DNA of 64,000 nucleotides from Rhodoferax sp. (GTDB lineage: Bacteria; Pseudomonadota; Gammaproteobacteria; Burkholderiales; Burkholderiaceae_C), in contig NZ_JAMPYG010000007.1 of assembly GCF_023700745.1 (NCBI RefSeq), positions 80,725-144,724 on the forward strand, in the 5' to 3' direction. A model generated the notes under the pieces. That model made no database searches. It saw only the letters and a list, made by a program, of their open reading frames with translations, and was not told where the DNA came from. This document shows positions 31,151 through 40,558 of this stretch, in pieces. The first letter of the stretch is position 1. Each line of letters begins with the position of its first letter. A program made the translations under genes and the position numbers.

Positions 31151-33223
31151 ATGGCAGCCAAGCACAAGCAGACAAAACATGCAGACACAGCTGTGCCTGA
31201 GCACAGCATCCTGCTCCACACCCCGCTGCTACGCGGCGCGCGACGCCTGCGCATTGCCTTGGTCGGCTTGCAGGGCGCTGGCAAGACCACGCTGTTCAAG
31301 GCGGTCTCCAGCACCGCGCCACAAACCGGCGAGCTCACCAACACCCACCGCATTTACCGCAGCTGCACGGTGCAAATTGGCCTGGACGAAGCCAGTGTGG
31401 TGGACCTGCCGAGCCTGAGCGCGCTGCACCCCCTGCAAGACGAGGACCTGGGCACGCTCAAGTACCTGCTATGGGGTAACGAGCGTCCGCCGATCACTGC
31501 CCACGAGTCCGGTGCCGCGCCGGCGCCTTTCGAGCCGCCCGACCTGATCGTGCAAGTGATCGACGCCACCAATCTGCAAAGCCAGCTTGAACTGACTCTT
31601 GAATTGAGCCAGTTGGGGCGCCCGGTGGTGCTGGCGCTCAACCACATGGACGAGGTGCGCCGCAAGGGCCTGCACATCAACCTGCGGGCGCTGTCAAGCC
31701 AGTTGGGCATGCCCGTAGTGCCGATCTCCGCACGCATGGGTCAAGGCATTGCCGATCTTTTCAGAACGGCCGTAGCCACGGCGCGCCAGGCCATCTGCTC
31801 ACTGCCGCAGGCATCAAGTCCACACATTGCCAGCAGCCTGGAGGCGCTGAACACCGCACTCAAGCAGCCCGGCATTGCTGCCGCTTTTCGCGTACCCCAT
31901 CAGTTTTTGCTGATGTTGTTTGCCTCCGGACATGCTTATATCGAACGTGAATTGCAAGAGCACTTTGGCCCCTTGATGCCGTCCTTGCTGTCGCTGCGTG
32001 CGGCCTCCGGGCTGGGTTTGCCGCGCCCGCTGGCCGAAGAAATCCATGCTGACCGGCACCACCGCGCCGCCACCATTTTTGAGTCGGCGCTGCGACCGGG
32101 ACCCCATGAAAAAGAGCACGGCTGGCGCTTCTGGCTGGACGCGTTCATGCTGCACCGGCAATGGGGTCTGTTGGCCAGCCTGGCGGTGTTTGCCGGGGTG
32201 CTGTTTGTAGTGTTCGAGGTCAGCGGCTGGATCGACAGCCAAACCACACAGCGCCTCATTGAGGTCAGCAGCGGCTGGCAACCGCAGTCCACCGCCGGGG
32301 TGGTCGGGCGCGCCATTGCCGATGGTTTCATCGGACTGATCGGCATCGTGGTGCCCTACATGCTGCCGCTGTTGCTGTTGCTGATCGCGCTTGAAGAAAT
32401 GGGACTGATGCACCGCATTGCCTTTGTGGTGGACCGGGGTTTTCACAAAATCGGCCTGCACGGTGGCGTGGCCGTGCCGTTTTTGCTGGGCCTGGGCTGC
32501 AATGTGCCGGCGATCTCTGCCGTGGCACGCAGCACATCGGGCCGCGAACGCCTGATTGCCTCGGTGCTGATCGCATTTGTGCCCTGTTCGGCGCGCTCGG
32601 CCATCATTTTGGCGGTAGCGGGCAAGTACCTCGGCGTGCTGGGCGTGATTGGCATCTACGCACTGACGCTGTTGCTGATCGCCGTCATGGGTCTGATCCT
32701 GTCGCATCGGCAAAGCGAGGTGGGGCCGGGGCAGGTACAAGAGATTCCACCTTACACCTTGCCCAACTGGCGTGCCATGCTGCATGAAACCTGGGCTCGC
32801 TCCAGTGATGTGCTCACCATCGTCACGCCGCTGCTGGTGGGGGGCAGCATCGTACTGGCACTGCTGGGCCATTTTGGCGCCGATGGCGTCATCAACACCT
32901 TGCTGACGCCGCTCACCCAGTGGTGGCTTGGCCTGCCGCTGGTGCTGGGCCTGCCGTTGCTGTTTGGCGTGCTGCGCAAGGAACTTTCACTGTTGATGAT
33001 CTTTCAGGCCCTGGGCACCCAGGACATCGACACCGTGCTGCGACCGGTGCAGATCCTCACCCTGCTGGTGTTCATCACCTTCTACGTACCCTGCATCTCG
33101 ACCTTTGCCATCATGAACAAAACGCTGGGGCGCAAGCAAGCCTGGTTTTCGGTGCTGCTTTCGGTGGGTGTGGCCCTGGTGCTCAGCGCGCTGGTGCGGA
33201 TGGTGATGCGCGTGGTGGCATAA
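31151..33223 (+). CDS. divergent FeoB-like ferrous iron transporter
   Basis: This 690-residue protein has the FeoB plan: an N-terminal G domain, a helical linker, then two membrane gate repeats. The P-loop is GLQGAGKT (39-46) instead of GNPNCGKT. The G3 site is DLPS (85-88), where FeoB normally has DxPG, while G4 is NHMD (164-167). The membrane part keeps GLGCNVPAI (447-455), FVPCSARS (476-483) and a C-terminal YVPCISTFAIM (645-655), with Cys450, Cys479 and Cys648 in the places expected for FeoB gates. I use the ATG at 31151; an in-frame TTG at 31133 is possible but has no ribosome site. No FeoA partner lies beside it. It is clearly FeoB family; Fe(II) as the substrate is likely but the altered G domain leaves other metals open. 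Confidence 0.8.
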   Translation: MAAKHKQTKHADTAVPEHSILLHTPLLRGARRLRIALVGLQGAGKTTLFKAVSSTAPQTGELTNTHRIYRSCTVQIGLDEASVVDLPSLSALHPLQDEDLGTLKYLLWGNERPPITAHESGAAPAPFEPPDLIVQVIDATNLQSQLELTLELSQLGRPVVLALNHMDEVRRKGLHINLRALSSQLGMPVVPISARMGQGIADLFRTAVATARQAICSLPQASSPHIASSLEALNTALKQPGIAAAFRVPHQFLLMLFASGHAYIERELQEHFGPLMPSLLSLRAASGLGLPRPLAEEIHADRHHRAATIFESALRPGPHEKEHGWRFWLDAFMLHRQWGLLASLAVFAGVLFVVFEVSGWIDSQTTQRLIEVSSGWQPQSTAGVVGRAIADGFIGLIGIVVPYMLPLLLLLIALEEMGLMHRIAFVVDRGFHKIGLHGGVAVPFLLGLGCNVPAISAVARSTSGRERLIASVLIAFVPCSARSAIILAVAGKYLGVLGVIGIYALTLLLIAVMGLILSHRQSEVGPGQVQEIPPYTLPNWRAMLHETWARSSDVLTIVTPLLVGGSIVLALLGHFGADGVINTLLTPLTQWWLGLPLVLGLPLLFGVLRKELSLLMIFQALGTQDIDTVLRPVQILTLLVFITFYVPCISTFAIMNKTLGRKQAWFSVLLSVGVALVLSALVRMVMRVVA

Positions 33224-33254
33224 GCAGAGTTTTCCCGGATAAGCCTTAATACCT

Positions 33255-33277
33255 CTGTGGCTTCAACGCTGCCACAG
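33255..33277. other. short hairpin between the feoB-like gene and terC
   Basis: CTGTGGC and GCCACAG form a 7-bp stem around a 9-nt loop, 32 bp after the feoB-like stop. No T-run follows, so it is not a convincing intrinsic terminator. It may stabilise the upstream mRNA end. Confidence 0.3.
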
Positions 33278-33343
33278 GCACATCCCCTGCAGCAATTTCA
33301 GCAGGCCAGTAGACTTGTGGGCTTTACCTGAACCGAGACCGCA

Positions 33344-34087
33344 ATGGAACTGCTCACCGACCCGAATATCTGGATCGCTTTCTTTATGCTCGCAGCCCTT
33401 GAAATTGTTCTGGGTATCGACAACATCATTTTCATCAGTATCCTGGTCGGTCGCCTGCCACCCGAGAAGCGGGATCTGGCGCGTCGTCTCGGGCTGGGTT
33501 TTGCCATGGTTTCGCGCATTGCCCTGCTGTTCAGCCTGGCCTGGGTCATGACCCTGACCAGTCCAATTTTTACGGTGGCGGCACAGGCCATCAGCGGCCG
33601 CGACCTGATCCTGCTCGGTGGCGGATTATTCCTGCTCTACAAGGCTTCGCACGAGATCTTCCTGGAAGTTGAAGCCCATCAGCCCAAGGAAGTCAGTGCC
33701 GGGGTCGACACCGTCAAAACCGGGGCCAGCCTGTTTTGGGGGACGATTGTGCAAATTGGCGTTGTGGACATTGTCTTTTCCCTTGACTCTGTGATTACCG
33801 CGGTGGGCATGGTGGACCAGATCGGTGTGATGGTGGCGGCCGTGATCGCATCGGTGGCTGTCATGATGTTTGCAGCCAAACCGATCGGTGAATTTGTAGA
33901 CAGGCACCCTTCCATCAAGGTCCTGGCATTGGCATTTCTGACCATGGTAGGCACCCTGCTGGTCGCCGAGGCGTTTGACATGCATGTCCCGAAAGCCTAC
34001 GTTTACACGGCCATGCTATTTTCCCTGGGGGTTGAGGCACTCAACATCAGGGCCCGCTCCAAGCGACTTGCCGCCCGCATGAGCTGA
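33344..34087 (+). CDS. TerC family membrane protein (YgdQ type)
   Basis: This 247-residue integral membrane protein has about seven hydrophobic segments. The family signature ALEIVLGIDNIIFISIL is at residues 18-34, and the second copy-like motif VVDIVFSLDSVITAVGMV lies in the middle. The conserved acidic residues in the two motifs (Glu/Asp in LEIVLGIDN and DIVFSLDS) are intact. TerC-family proteins export manganese or act with metal-dependent exoenzymes; the original name comes from tellurium resistance. No tellurite genes are near. It follows the feoB-like gene on the same strand after 120 bp, so both may handle divalent metals. The ribosome site is weak (GAGA about 7 nt upstream). Confidence 0.88.
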   Translation: MELLTDPNIWIAFFMLAALEIVLGIDNIIFISILVGRLPPEKRDLARRLGLGFAMVSRIALLFSLAWVMTLTSPIFTVAAQAISGRDLILLGGGLFLLYKASHEIFLEVEAHQPKEVSAGVDTVKTGASLFWGTIVQIGVVDIVFSLDSVITAVGMVDQIGVMVAAVIASVAVMMFAAKPIGEFVDRHPSIKVLALAFLTMVGTLLVAEAFDMHVPKAYVYTAMLFSLGVEALNIRARSKRLAARMS

Positions 34088-34108
34088 TCCGGGGGCGTCA
34101 GGCCAAGC

Positions 34109-37100
34109 TCAGACCAGTTCGCGATGCTTCCAATTTCCGGATCGAAGCCACTTTTCACACCATACCGGGATTTGCAGTGCCGGCATGGGTTTTGCAATGC
34201 CGTAGCCCTGAACATGGCGGCAGCCTATCTGCAGCAGCACATCACATTGATCAAGGGTCTCCACACCCTCGGCAATGACCCTGCGACGAAAGGCAGCGGC
34301 AAGTTCCACGACGCCTTGCACGATACTCAGATCGTCCGGATCGCTCAGCATGTCGCGGACAAAAGTCTGGTCAATCTTGAGTGTGTCCACCGGCAACTTG
34401 CGCAGGTAGGTGAGCGATGAATAGCCGGTGCCAAAGTCATCCAGAGAGAAGCTCACGCCCAATTTTCGGCAACATTGCATGATGTGAATGGCCTGTTGCA
34501 TGTCGCCAATGGCGGCCGTTTCCAGTACTTCAAGCTCAAGAGTTGAGGGCTTGGCCTCAGGATGCATGGACAGTGCCTGCGCGAGACGGACGCAGAAGTC
34601 GGGTTGCAGCAGGTGGTTGGCGCTGACGTTCACGCTGACCTTCATGTCGAGTCCTTGACTGTTCCAGACTTCAATCTGGGTCAGCGCCGTTTCAATAACC
34701 CACTCACCGAAAAGTTGCTCCAGCGGACTACCGTACAGGTGTGGCAGGAACTCGTTGGGCAACAACAGCCCTCGCTGCGGGTGCTGCCAGCGAATCAGGG
34801 CTTCCGCGCCGATGACCTCACCGCTGCTGATATCAACCTGAGGCTGGTAAAAAAGGACAAACTGTTGACCATTCAGTGCCTCCTTCAATTGCTCCAGTGT
34901 TTCAAGATGGCTCTGCACCCTGCGGTCAATCTCCAGGTCGAACAACTGGTAGCGATTCTTGCCAGCCTGTTTCGCCAGATACATGGCCTGGTCGGCGTGT
35001 CGCAGCAAGGTGTCGGGGTCGGCTTTGTCGTCAGGATACAGGCTGACCCCGATACTGGCCGTCACGCAAAGAACATGGCCACTGGCGTTGACGGGACGGC
35101 AAACGGCCTCCAGCACACGGTCAAGAATCATCGCGCATTCCTCGAAAGAACCCAGCTCGGAAAAAAGCAGGACAAATTCGTCTCCGGCAAGTCTTGACAA
35201 CGTATCACCGGCGCGCAACACCGTCTTCAAATGGGCAGTCACACCAATCAGCAACTGGTCCCCCACCGGATGGCCCAGTTGATCATTGATGCGCTTGAAG
35301 CCATCAAGGTCCAGGAAACCGATTGCGCACAATTTACCACTGCGATCGGAATGAAGAATGGCTTGCTTCAAACGATCGGACAGCAAGCGGCGATTTGGCA
35401 GATCGGTCAAAGCATCGTAATTGGCCACCCGATCAAGCTCTGCTTCATGCGCCTTGATCTGCGTGATATCCGCGAACACACTGACGTAGTAGAGGATATT
35501 TCCCTTCGCATCACGGACCACCGAGATCGACTGCAAGACGGCATACAACTCACCCGACTTGCGTTTGTTCCAGATTTCACCGCGCCAGAAATCATGGTGA
35601 TTCAGGGATTGCCAGAGTTCCTGATAGAACCGTGCATCGTGCCGGCCCGAAGAAAGCAGACGGGGCGAGCAGCCGTTCACCTCGGCTGCCTCATAGCCCG
35701 TGATGCGGGTGAAGGCGGGGTTCACTTTGGTGATCAGACCATCGGCATTGGTCACCATGATGCCTTCGTAGCTGCTCTCAAACACCACGCCGGCTTCACG
35801 CTGCGCCAGCTCCAGCAGCTTGCGCTCGGTCACGTCGGTGTGGGTGCCTGACATCATGAGCGGCGTTCCATCGTCGGCACGCGCCGTGATGCGCCCACGG
35901 GTCAGTATCCAGCGCCAGCGGCCATCCTTGGTCCTGGCGCGGAATTCAACTTCATGGCTGGCGGTTTCACCACGCATATGCCGCTCGATCGACGCCAGGG
36001 CGATGGACAAGTCCTCGGGATGTACCAGTTCGGGCCAATGGGCGGTATCGACCCGCATCTCGCCAGGTGCGTAGCCGAGCATGGTTTCCCAGCGTGCACT
36101 GACCTGAAAGTTGTTGGTCTGGAGGTTCCAGTCCCAATAACCCTGATCGGAACCTTCGAGCACGCGCGACAGTTGTTGTTCGCTTTCCTGCAATTGCCTT
36201 GTGCGTTCCTGGACGCGCTGTTCGAGCAGCAGGTTCTGCTCGCTGATGTTCTGTTTCGCCTGCCGGGCTACGGTCTCATCACGAAACACAAACACCACGC
36301 CAACCACATCGCCTGACATGCTGCGTATCGGGGCGGCGCTGTCTGCAATCGGGCGCTCGGAACCATCCCTGGCAATGAGAATCGTGTGATTGGCAAGCTC
36401 GTGGACCTCACCAGTGGCAAGCACCCTGGCCACTGGCACTTCTGCGGGCATGCGGGTTTGCTCATTGATGATACGGAACACGTCGTCAATGAAGCGCCCC
36501 CGTGCTTGCGGGAGAGCCCATCCAGTCAGTCTCACAGCAACGGGATTCATGCGCGTGATGCGTCCCTGGGTATCTGTGGCCATCACCGCATCCCCGATCG
36601 AATGCAGCGTTGTGGCCAGACTTTCTTCACTCTCAGCGAGCGCCCGCTGACTGGCCAGGGTTTCGCGGAATTGGCGCCGGATCAAAACATAAGTAGCTAC
36701 CATCATGATAATCAGGGTGACCGATACCAGTACGCCGGTCCAGACCATGCGTTGACGCACATTGGACTGCGTGGTGCGGCGACTCTCCAGCAAGTCACGC
36801 TCCTGCACCTCCATGTCGGACAACACCTGATAGGCTCGTGTGCGAGTTTCCTGAAGCGGCGCACTGGCCACATACGCATTGGCGGCCTCCAGGCCTTGTG
36901 TTTTGCGCAGCTCTGTCACACGCGCTGCGATCGCGAGGCGTTCGTCGAGCACTTGGCGCAGTTGTGCCAGGTAAGCCTGCTGGCGAGGGTTGTCAATGAT
37001 CAGATCTTTAAGTCTTCGCAACAGGATTTCACGCGACGCAACCGTTGCATCACGTTCGACAAGCTGTGCCGGATCTCCGGAAATCCTGTAATTTTGCGTA

Positions 37101-37297
37101 TGGAGCTCAATCAGCACGGTGTCCGTTCTGACACGGGCCAGGTTGTTGAGCACCTGTTGGGTGTGCGCTACCCAGCGTGAGGCATTGGCCGCATCGTTTG
37201 CCACGACCCAGGTCACGGTCGAGAGCGTCGCCACAACAAGCATGGCTGCCATGAAGACAGCCAACACCTTCGATTCAAAACTTGCCAACAATTTCAC
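34109..37297 (-). CDS. membrane sensor with CHASE3, three PAS, GGDEF and EAL domains
   Basis: This 1062-residue protein would sense a signal and make or break cyclic di-GMP. It starts with GTG. TM1 is at about 10-34, followed by a periplasmic CHASE3-like helical region (35-185) and TM2 (187-208). PAS domains lie at about 222-345, 378-495 (PAS_3 type with WDWN) and 503-620. GGDEF spans 625-795 and EAL 805-1050. The cyclase motif reads AGDEF (704-708) instead of GGDEF, with an RxxD inhibitory site (695-698) exactly five residues before it. The EAL side has EAL 832-834, Asn890, Glu923, DD 953-954, Lys974, Glu1010 and Gln1030, all expected in an active phosphodiesterase. I infer mainly phosphodiesterase activity with a regulatory or weakly active GGDEF. 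It ends 21 bp from the convergent terC. Confidence 0.9.
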   Translation of the reverse strand: MKLLASFESKVLAVFMAAMLVVATLSTVTWVVANDAANASRWVAHTQQVLNNLARVRTDTVLIELHTQNYRISGDPAQLVERDATVASREILLRRLKDLIIDNPRQQAYLAQLRQVLDERLAIAARVTELRKTQGLEAANAYVASAPLQETRTRAYQVLSDMEVQERDLLESRRTTQSNVRQRMVWTGVLVSVTLIIMMVATYVLIRRQFRETLASQRALAESEESLATTLHSIGDAVMATDTQGRITRMNPVAVRLTGWALPQARGRFIDDVFRIINEQTRMPAEVPVARVLATGEVHELANHTILIARDGSERPIADSAAPIRSMSGDVVGVVFVFRDETVARQAKQNISEQNLLLEQRVQERTRQLQESEQQLSRVLEGSDQGYWDWNLQTNNFQVSARWETMLGYAPGEMRVDTAHWPELVHPEDLSIALASIERHMRGETASHEVEFRARTKDGRWRWILTRGRITARADDGTPLMMSGTHTDVTERKLLELAQREAGVVFESSYEGIMVTNADGLITKVNPAFTRITGYEAAEVNGCSPRLLSSGRHDARFYQELWQSLNHHDFWRGEIWNKRKSGELYAVLQSISVVRDAKGNILYYVSVFADITQIKAHEAELDRVANYDALTDLPNRRLLSDRLKQAILHSDRSGKLCAIGFLDLDGFKRINDQLGHPVGDQLLIGVTAHLKTVLRAGDTLSRLAGDEFVLLFSELGSFEECAMILDRVLEAVCRPVNASGHVLCVTASIGVSLYPDDKADPDTLLRHADQAMYLAKQAGKNRYQLFDLEIDRRVQSHLETLEQLKEALNGQQFVLFYQPQVDISSGEVIGAEALIRWQHPQRGLLLPNEFLPHLYGSPLEQLFGEWVIETALTQIEVWNSQGLDMKVSVNVSANHLLQPDFCVRLAQALSMHPEAKPSTLELEVLETAAIGDMQQAIHIMQCCRKLGVSFSLDDFGTGYSSLTYLRKLPVDTLKIDQTFVRDMLSDPDDLSIVQGVVELAAAFRRRVIAEGVETLDQCDVLLQIGCRHVQGYGIAKPMPALQIPVWCEKWLRSGNWKHRELV

Positions 37298-37408
37298 CAG
37301 GTTTTGGCTTCAATAAGTTTCAATCCTTTGATTCTGACTTACTTTACCAACCTGAACGGCCCCATTTTGTAACAGAATCTTACGTATTCGGGCCGACCTT
37401 CCCGGGAA

Positions 37409-37558
37409 TCAATGATCACACTTGCTGCAATGGTCACATGCATTGCGTTGTTGGCCACGGGATGGCCACAAACGACGCCACAGGAAACTGCAGGCCCATA
37501 CGAGCGCAGCCAACACGACCGCCAGATCGAACAAGTTGAAAGAGGCCGTATTGATCAT
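37409..37558 (-). CDS. FeoB-associated Cys-rich small membrane protein
   Basis: This 49-residue ORF begins at an ATG that overlaps the feoB stop (ATGA), so it is translationally coupled. It has one membrane helix (about 9-29) followed by a basic stretch and a C-terminal CDHCSKCDH, i.e. Cys-x2-Cys-x2-Cys. Small proteins of this design encoded right after feoB are known as FeoB-associated Cys-rich membrane proteins; they are thought to assist FeoB, in the position FeoC takes in enterics. A longer in-frame start upstream inside feoB was rejected because the coupled ATG fits better. Confidence 0.85.
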   Translation of the reverse strand: MINTASFNLFDLAVVLAALVWACSFLWRRLWPSRGQQRNACDHCSKCDH

Positions 37559-39435
37559 GACGCCACCCGGTAAGTGATCCATGATGCTGCGTAGGCGAGT
37601 GAGAACAGGAACGCGGCCATGCCAGCCGGCATGGCCCACCCGCCAACCTCCTTGCGCACCACGGCCAGCGTGGCCAGACATTGCGGGGCAAAAACAAACC
37701 AGACCAGCAAGGACAGACCCGTGGCCAGCGTCCAGTCGGCACCAATCAGGGGTGCCAGCGCCGTGCCGACATCGTCACCCACCTGCGACAAGGCATACAC
37801 CGTTCCCAGAGCACTGACCACCACCTCGCGCGCGGCCAGACTCGGTATCAGTGCCACCGCAATTTGCCAGTTGAATCCGATCGGCTCGAACACCACCGAA
37901 AGTGCCCGACCAATGCGTCCGGCCATGCTGTACTCGATCGCGGTCTCGCTGAAGTCCGCCGGGGCTTGCGGGAAAGTGGACAGAAACCACAGGATCACCG
38001 TCAGCGCCAGGATGATGCCGCCGACATTGCGCAGAAAGATGGATGCGCGTTGCCAGAGGCCGATCAGGATGTCCTTGGCGCGTGGCCAGTGGTAGTCCGG
38101 CAGTTCCATCATCAACTGCGCCGTGGTCTGCGAACTGCCCCACAGCTTCACGATCCAGGCCACCAGCACGGCTGAAACAAGGCCAAACAGGTACAAGCCA
38201 AACAGCACCAGACCCTGCAGACCCATGCCCCAGACCGGGTGGTTGGGAATGAAGGCGCCAATGAGCAGGGCGTAAACCGGCAGCCGGGCCGAACAGGTCA
38301 TCAAGGGCGCAATCAGGATCGTGACCCAGCGGGCACGGCGGTCGGCAATGGTGCGTGTGGCCATGATGCCCGGTACGGCGCAGGCAAAGCTGGAAAGCAG
38401 CGGGATGAATGACCGGCCCGACAAGCCCAGGCTGCCCATCAGGCGGTCCAGCAACAAGGCGGCGCGGGGCAGGTAGCCCGACTCTTCCAGCAACAGGATG
38501 AAGAAGAAGAGGATCAGGATTTGTGGCAGAAAGGCGAGCACGCCACCCACGCCGGCGATGACACCGTCAACCAGCAGGCTTTTGAGCAAGCCGTCTGAAA
38601 GCAGCGTGTTGACGCCCTGGACGATGATGCCGATGCCTTCCTCGATCAAGCCCATAGGCCACTCTGCCCAGGCGAACACCGCCTGGAAAATGAAAAACAG
38701 CAAGGTCAGCAAAATCATCGTGCCAACGACCGGATGCAACAGCCAATGGTCAAGACGGCGCGACCAGCGGTGCTCGGCCAGGGGCGCTTCCATGCCGGCT
38801 TCGACCAGCCAGGCCTGCGCCTGCTGGTCATCGGTCAACAAGGCGGCACGACCACCGGTTTCAGCCAGGCTTTCACGCGAGGATGATTGCCAGATTTCCG
38901 GCTGGTCCAGCAGGGCCCTGAGCGCGTCGGTTCCCTGCGCATGGATACCCGTGGCTTCAACCACCGGTACGCCCAGTGCCTGTTCAAGACGCCCGGCATC
39001 CAGTTCCCGGTTCTGGCCGCGCACCCGGTCCATCATGTTGAGCACGACGACGATGGGAACCTGCTCGCGTTTGAGCGCGGACACCAGCCGCAGCCCACGA
39101 CGCAGCCGGGTGGCATCCAGAATCACGGCCGTGAGGTTGGGCGCACTGGTTTGCAAACTGTGCCCCAGCACCACCGCGCAGGCCACGGCTTCATCTTCGC
39201 TGCCGGCATTCAGGCTGTAAGTGCCTGGCAGGTCCACCACTGTGACCGAGCGGCCCGCGCTGGTTTTCATCAAGCCGCGCTTCATGTCCACGGTCACGCC
39301 AGCGTAGTTGGCCACTTTTTGCTTGGCTCCGGTCAAGCGGTTGAACAGCACGGTCTTGCCGCAGTTGGGATTGCCCAGCAGGGCCAGGGTCTTTTGCGCC
39401 AGACCCGCCATGTTGACGGTGGCGGTGGTACTCAT
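37555..39435 (-). CDS. feoB: ferrous iron transport protein B
   Basis: FeoB moves Fe(II) across the inner membrane, driven or gated by its GTPase domain. The canonical G motifs are intact: GNPNCGKT (21-28), DLPG (68-71) and NMMD (133-136). The membrane part has SFACAVPGIMATR and MTCSARLPVYALL gates with their conserved Cys residues, and a C-terminal FAPQCLATLAVVRKE. The 626-residue length is on the short side for FeoB. I chose the ATG at 39435, which overlaps the feoA stop (ATGA), over an upstream in-frame start inside feoA. It is the middle gene of the feoA-feoB-Cys-rich operon controlled by the Fur box at 39678-39696. Confidence 0.93.
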   Translation of the reverse strand: MSTTATVNMAGLAQKTLALLGNPNCGKTVLFNRLTGAKQKVANYAGVTVDMKRGLMKTSAGRSVTVVDLPGTYSLNAGSEDEAVACAVVLGHSLQTSAPNLTAVILDATRLRRGLRLVSALKREQVPIVVVLNMMDRVRGQNRELDAGRLEQALGVPVVEATGIHAQGTDALRALLDQPEIWQSSSRESLAETGGRAALLTDDQQAQAWLVEAGMEAPLAEHRWSRRLDHWLLHPVVGTMILLTLLFFIFQAVFAWAEWPMGLIEEGIGIIVQGVNTLLSDGLLKSLLVDGVIAGVGGVLAFLPQILILFFFILLLEESGYLPRAALLLDRLMGSLGLSGRSFIPLLSSFACAVPGIMATRTIADRRARWVTILIAPLMTCSARLPVYALLIGAFIPNHPVWGMGLQGLVLFGLYLFGLVSAVLVAWIVKLWGSSQTTAQLMMELPDYHWPRAKDILIGLWQRASIFLRNVGGIILALTVILWFLSTFPQAPADFSETAIEYSMAGRIGRALSVVFEPIGFNWQIAVALIPSLAAREVVVSALGTVYALSQVGDDVGTALAPLIGADWTLATGLSLLVWFVFAPQCLATLAVVRKEVGGWAMPAGMAAFLFSLAYAASWITYRVAS

Positions 39436-39662
39436 GCTGCGGGCTCCAGCAATACCATCTGCGCTTCGCACGGGCGCAGCGCAAAGACCGCATCGCCCAC
39501 TTGCACCACCAGTGCACCGCTGCTGAACCAGCTGCGCCGGAGTACCTTGACCTTTTCCAGCGGCAGAAAACCCAGCTCCTCCATGCGCTGGTTATGGCTG
39601 GATGTTGCCTGGATGCGATGCCATTGGCCGATGACGGCCTCTTTCAAATTCAATGTGAGCAC
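39432..39662 (-). CDS. feoA: ferrous iron transport protein A
   Basis: This 76-residue SH3-like cytoplasmic protein works with FeoB. It has the family pattern: a polar start, MEELGFLPLEKVKVLRR in the middle, then the GALVVQVGDAVFALR strand pair. I chose the GTG at 39662 because an AAGGA site lies 7 nt upstream; the ATG further out (39695) would sit inside the Fur box. It is the first gene of the operon and overlaps feoB by 4 nt. Confidence 0.9.
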   Translation of the reverse strand: MLTLNLKEAVIGQWHRIQATSSHNQRMEELGFLPLEKVKVLRRSWFSSGALVVQVGDAVFALRPCEAQMVLLEPAA

Positions 39663-39677
39663 GATAGTGTCCTTATA

Positions 39678-39696
39678 AATGAGAACTATTCTCATT
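39678..39696. promoter_or_regulatory. Fur box of the feoAB operon
   Basis: AATGAGAACTATTCTCATT is a perfect 8-3-8 inverted repeat close to the 19-bp Fur consensus. It lies 16-34 bp before the feoA GTG, where bound Fur would block transcription initiation. This implies repression of feoAB when iron is plentiful. Confidence 0.88.
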
Positions 39697-39769
39697 GTAC
39701 AACACTAAAAACTGCTTGTCAGCATGACCGCCGTAGCAAGAACCGTTCGCCCGGATCAATGGCAAAAAT

Positions 39770-40558
39770 TCAAGGGCTGGAATCCCCCGCACCCGATTCG
39801 CTCGTGTCATTGAGGCCCAGCCGGCCGACAAAAGGCAAACGCAGGCCCGGACGGTTGATGTCCAGGCCGAAGTTCAAGCCGAGCAGGTTGATCTCGACCC
39901 CCTCCTGCAAGCCCACGCTCAACCCAAGCAGGCCGAGCAACGAAGCCTGGACCCCGACTCCTGTAGCGGAAACGCCGAGCGCACGAGTCAGGGGCCGGTA
40001 GTCCTTGCCGATGGCATTGGCAGGCAGATCGAGTTTCAGCGCAGGCACTTCGCGGCCGATGTGTGCCAGAAAGGTGTTGCTGTTCGGCCCGGGATAGCTG
40101 CGGTAATCATCGGCGTGGGGATAGCTGGCAATGGCGGCCTCGATGGCCGGGACCATGGCCTGTGCGGCCTCGCCCCGGTGGTCGACCAGCAGGCTCGGCC
40201 GGCGACCATACCAAAGCCCGTCCGGCAGCGCGTAATTGCGCTGTACCACCTGCGGTGCGCGCCAACCGACCACGTCATAGCGGGTGTAGGCGGTCTCACC
40301 AGCGCGCTTGTAGATGATCCACGGGTGAACCGCAAAAGTGCCTCGCCAGCCATAGGTCGGGGCGGCATAGACTTGAACGATGGCCACACTGGCCAGTTGC
40401 TCAGGGTCGGGCGCAATACCAGCCGAATGGCGTGCGGCATCACGCCAACTGCGCTGCCCTTCATCAGGGATGGAAGCCACGGTTTGCGCCAGGCTCAGAC
40501 TGAAAGACAGGCCGAGCAGCGCGAGCAAGCCCAGTGCAATACGAGTGGAATTTGTCAT
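39770..40558 (-). CDS. DUF3750 family protein, exported
   Basis: This 262-residue protein has a signal-like N-terminus (hydrophobic residues 7-24). The segment YGWRGTFAVHPWIIYKR followed by YDVVGW and PDGLWYGRRPSLLVDHRG identifies it as DUF3750. That domain is found in proteobacteria and has no assigned reaction. The C-terminal quarter is Gly/Leu-rich and ends GLNDTSESGAGDSSP. It is transcribed away from the neighbouring small gene and separated from feoA by about 75 bp. I can add no function beyond a probable periplasmic or membrane-facing location. Confidence 0.8.
   Translation of the reverse strand: MTNSTRIALGLLALLGLSFSLSLAQTVASIPDEGQRSWRDAARHSAGIAPDPEQLASVAIVQVYAAPTYGWRGTFAVHPWIIYKRAGETAYTRYDVVGWRAPQVVQRNYALPDGLWYGRRPSLLVDHRGEAAQAMVPAIEAAIASYPHADDYRSYPGPNSNTFLAHIGREVPALKLDLPANAIGKDYRPLTRALGVSATGVGVQASLLGLLGLSVGLQEGVEINLLGLNFGLDINRPGLRLPFVGRLGLNDTSESGAGDSSP

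Noticed and set aside
33224..33343. yybP-ykoY manganese riboswitch before terC
   Set aside because: TerC genes often have one, but the conserved core sequences are absent in this 120-bp gap.
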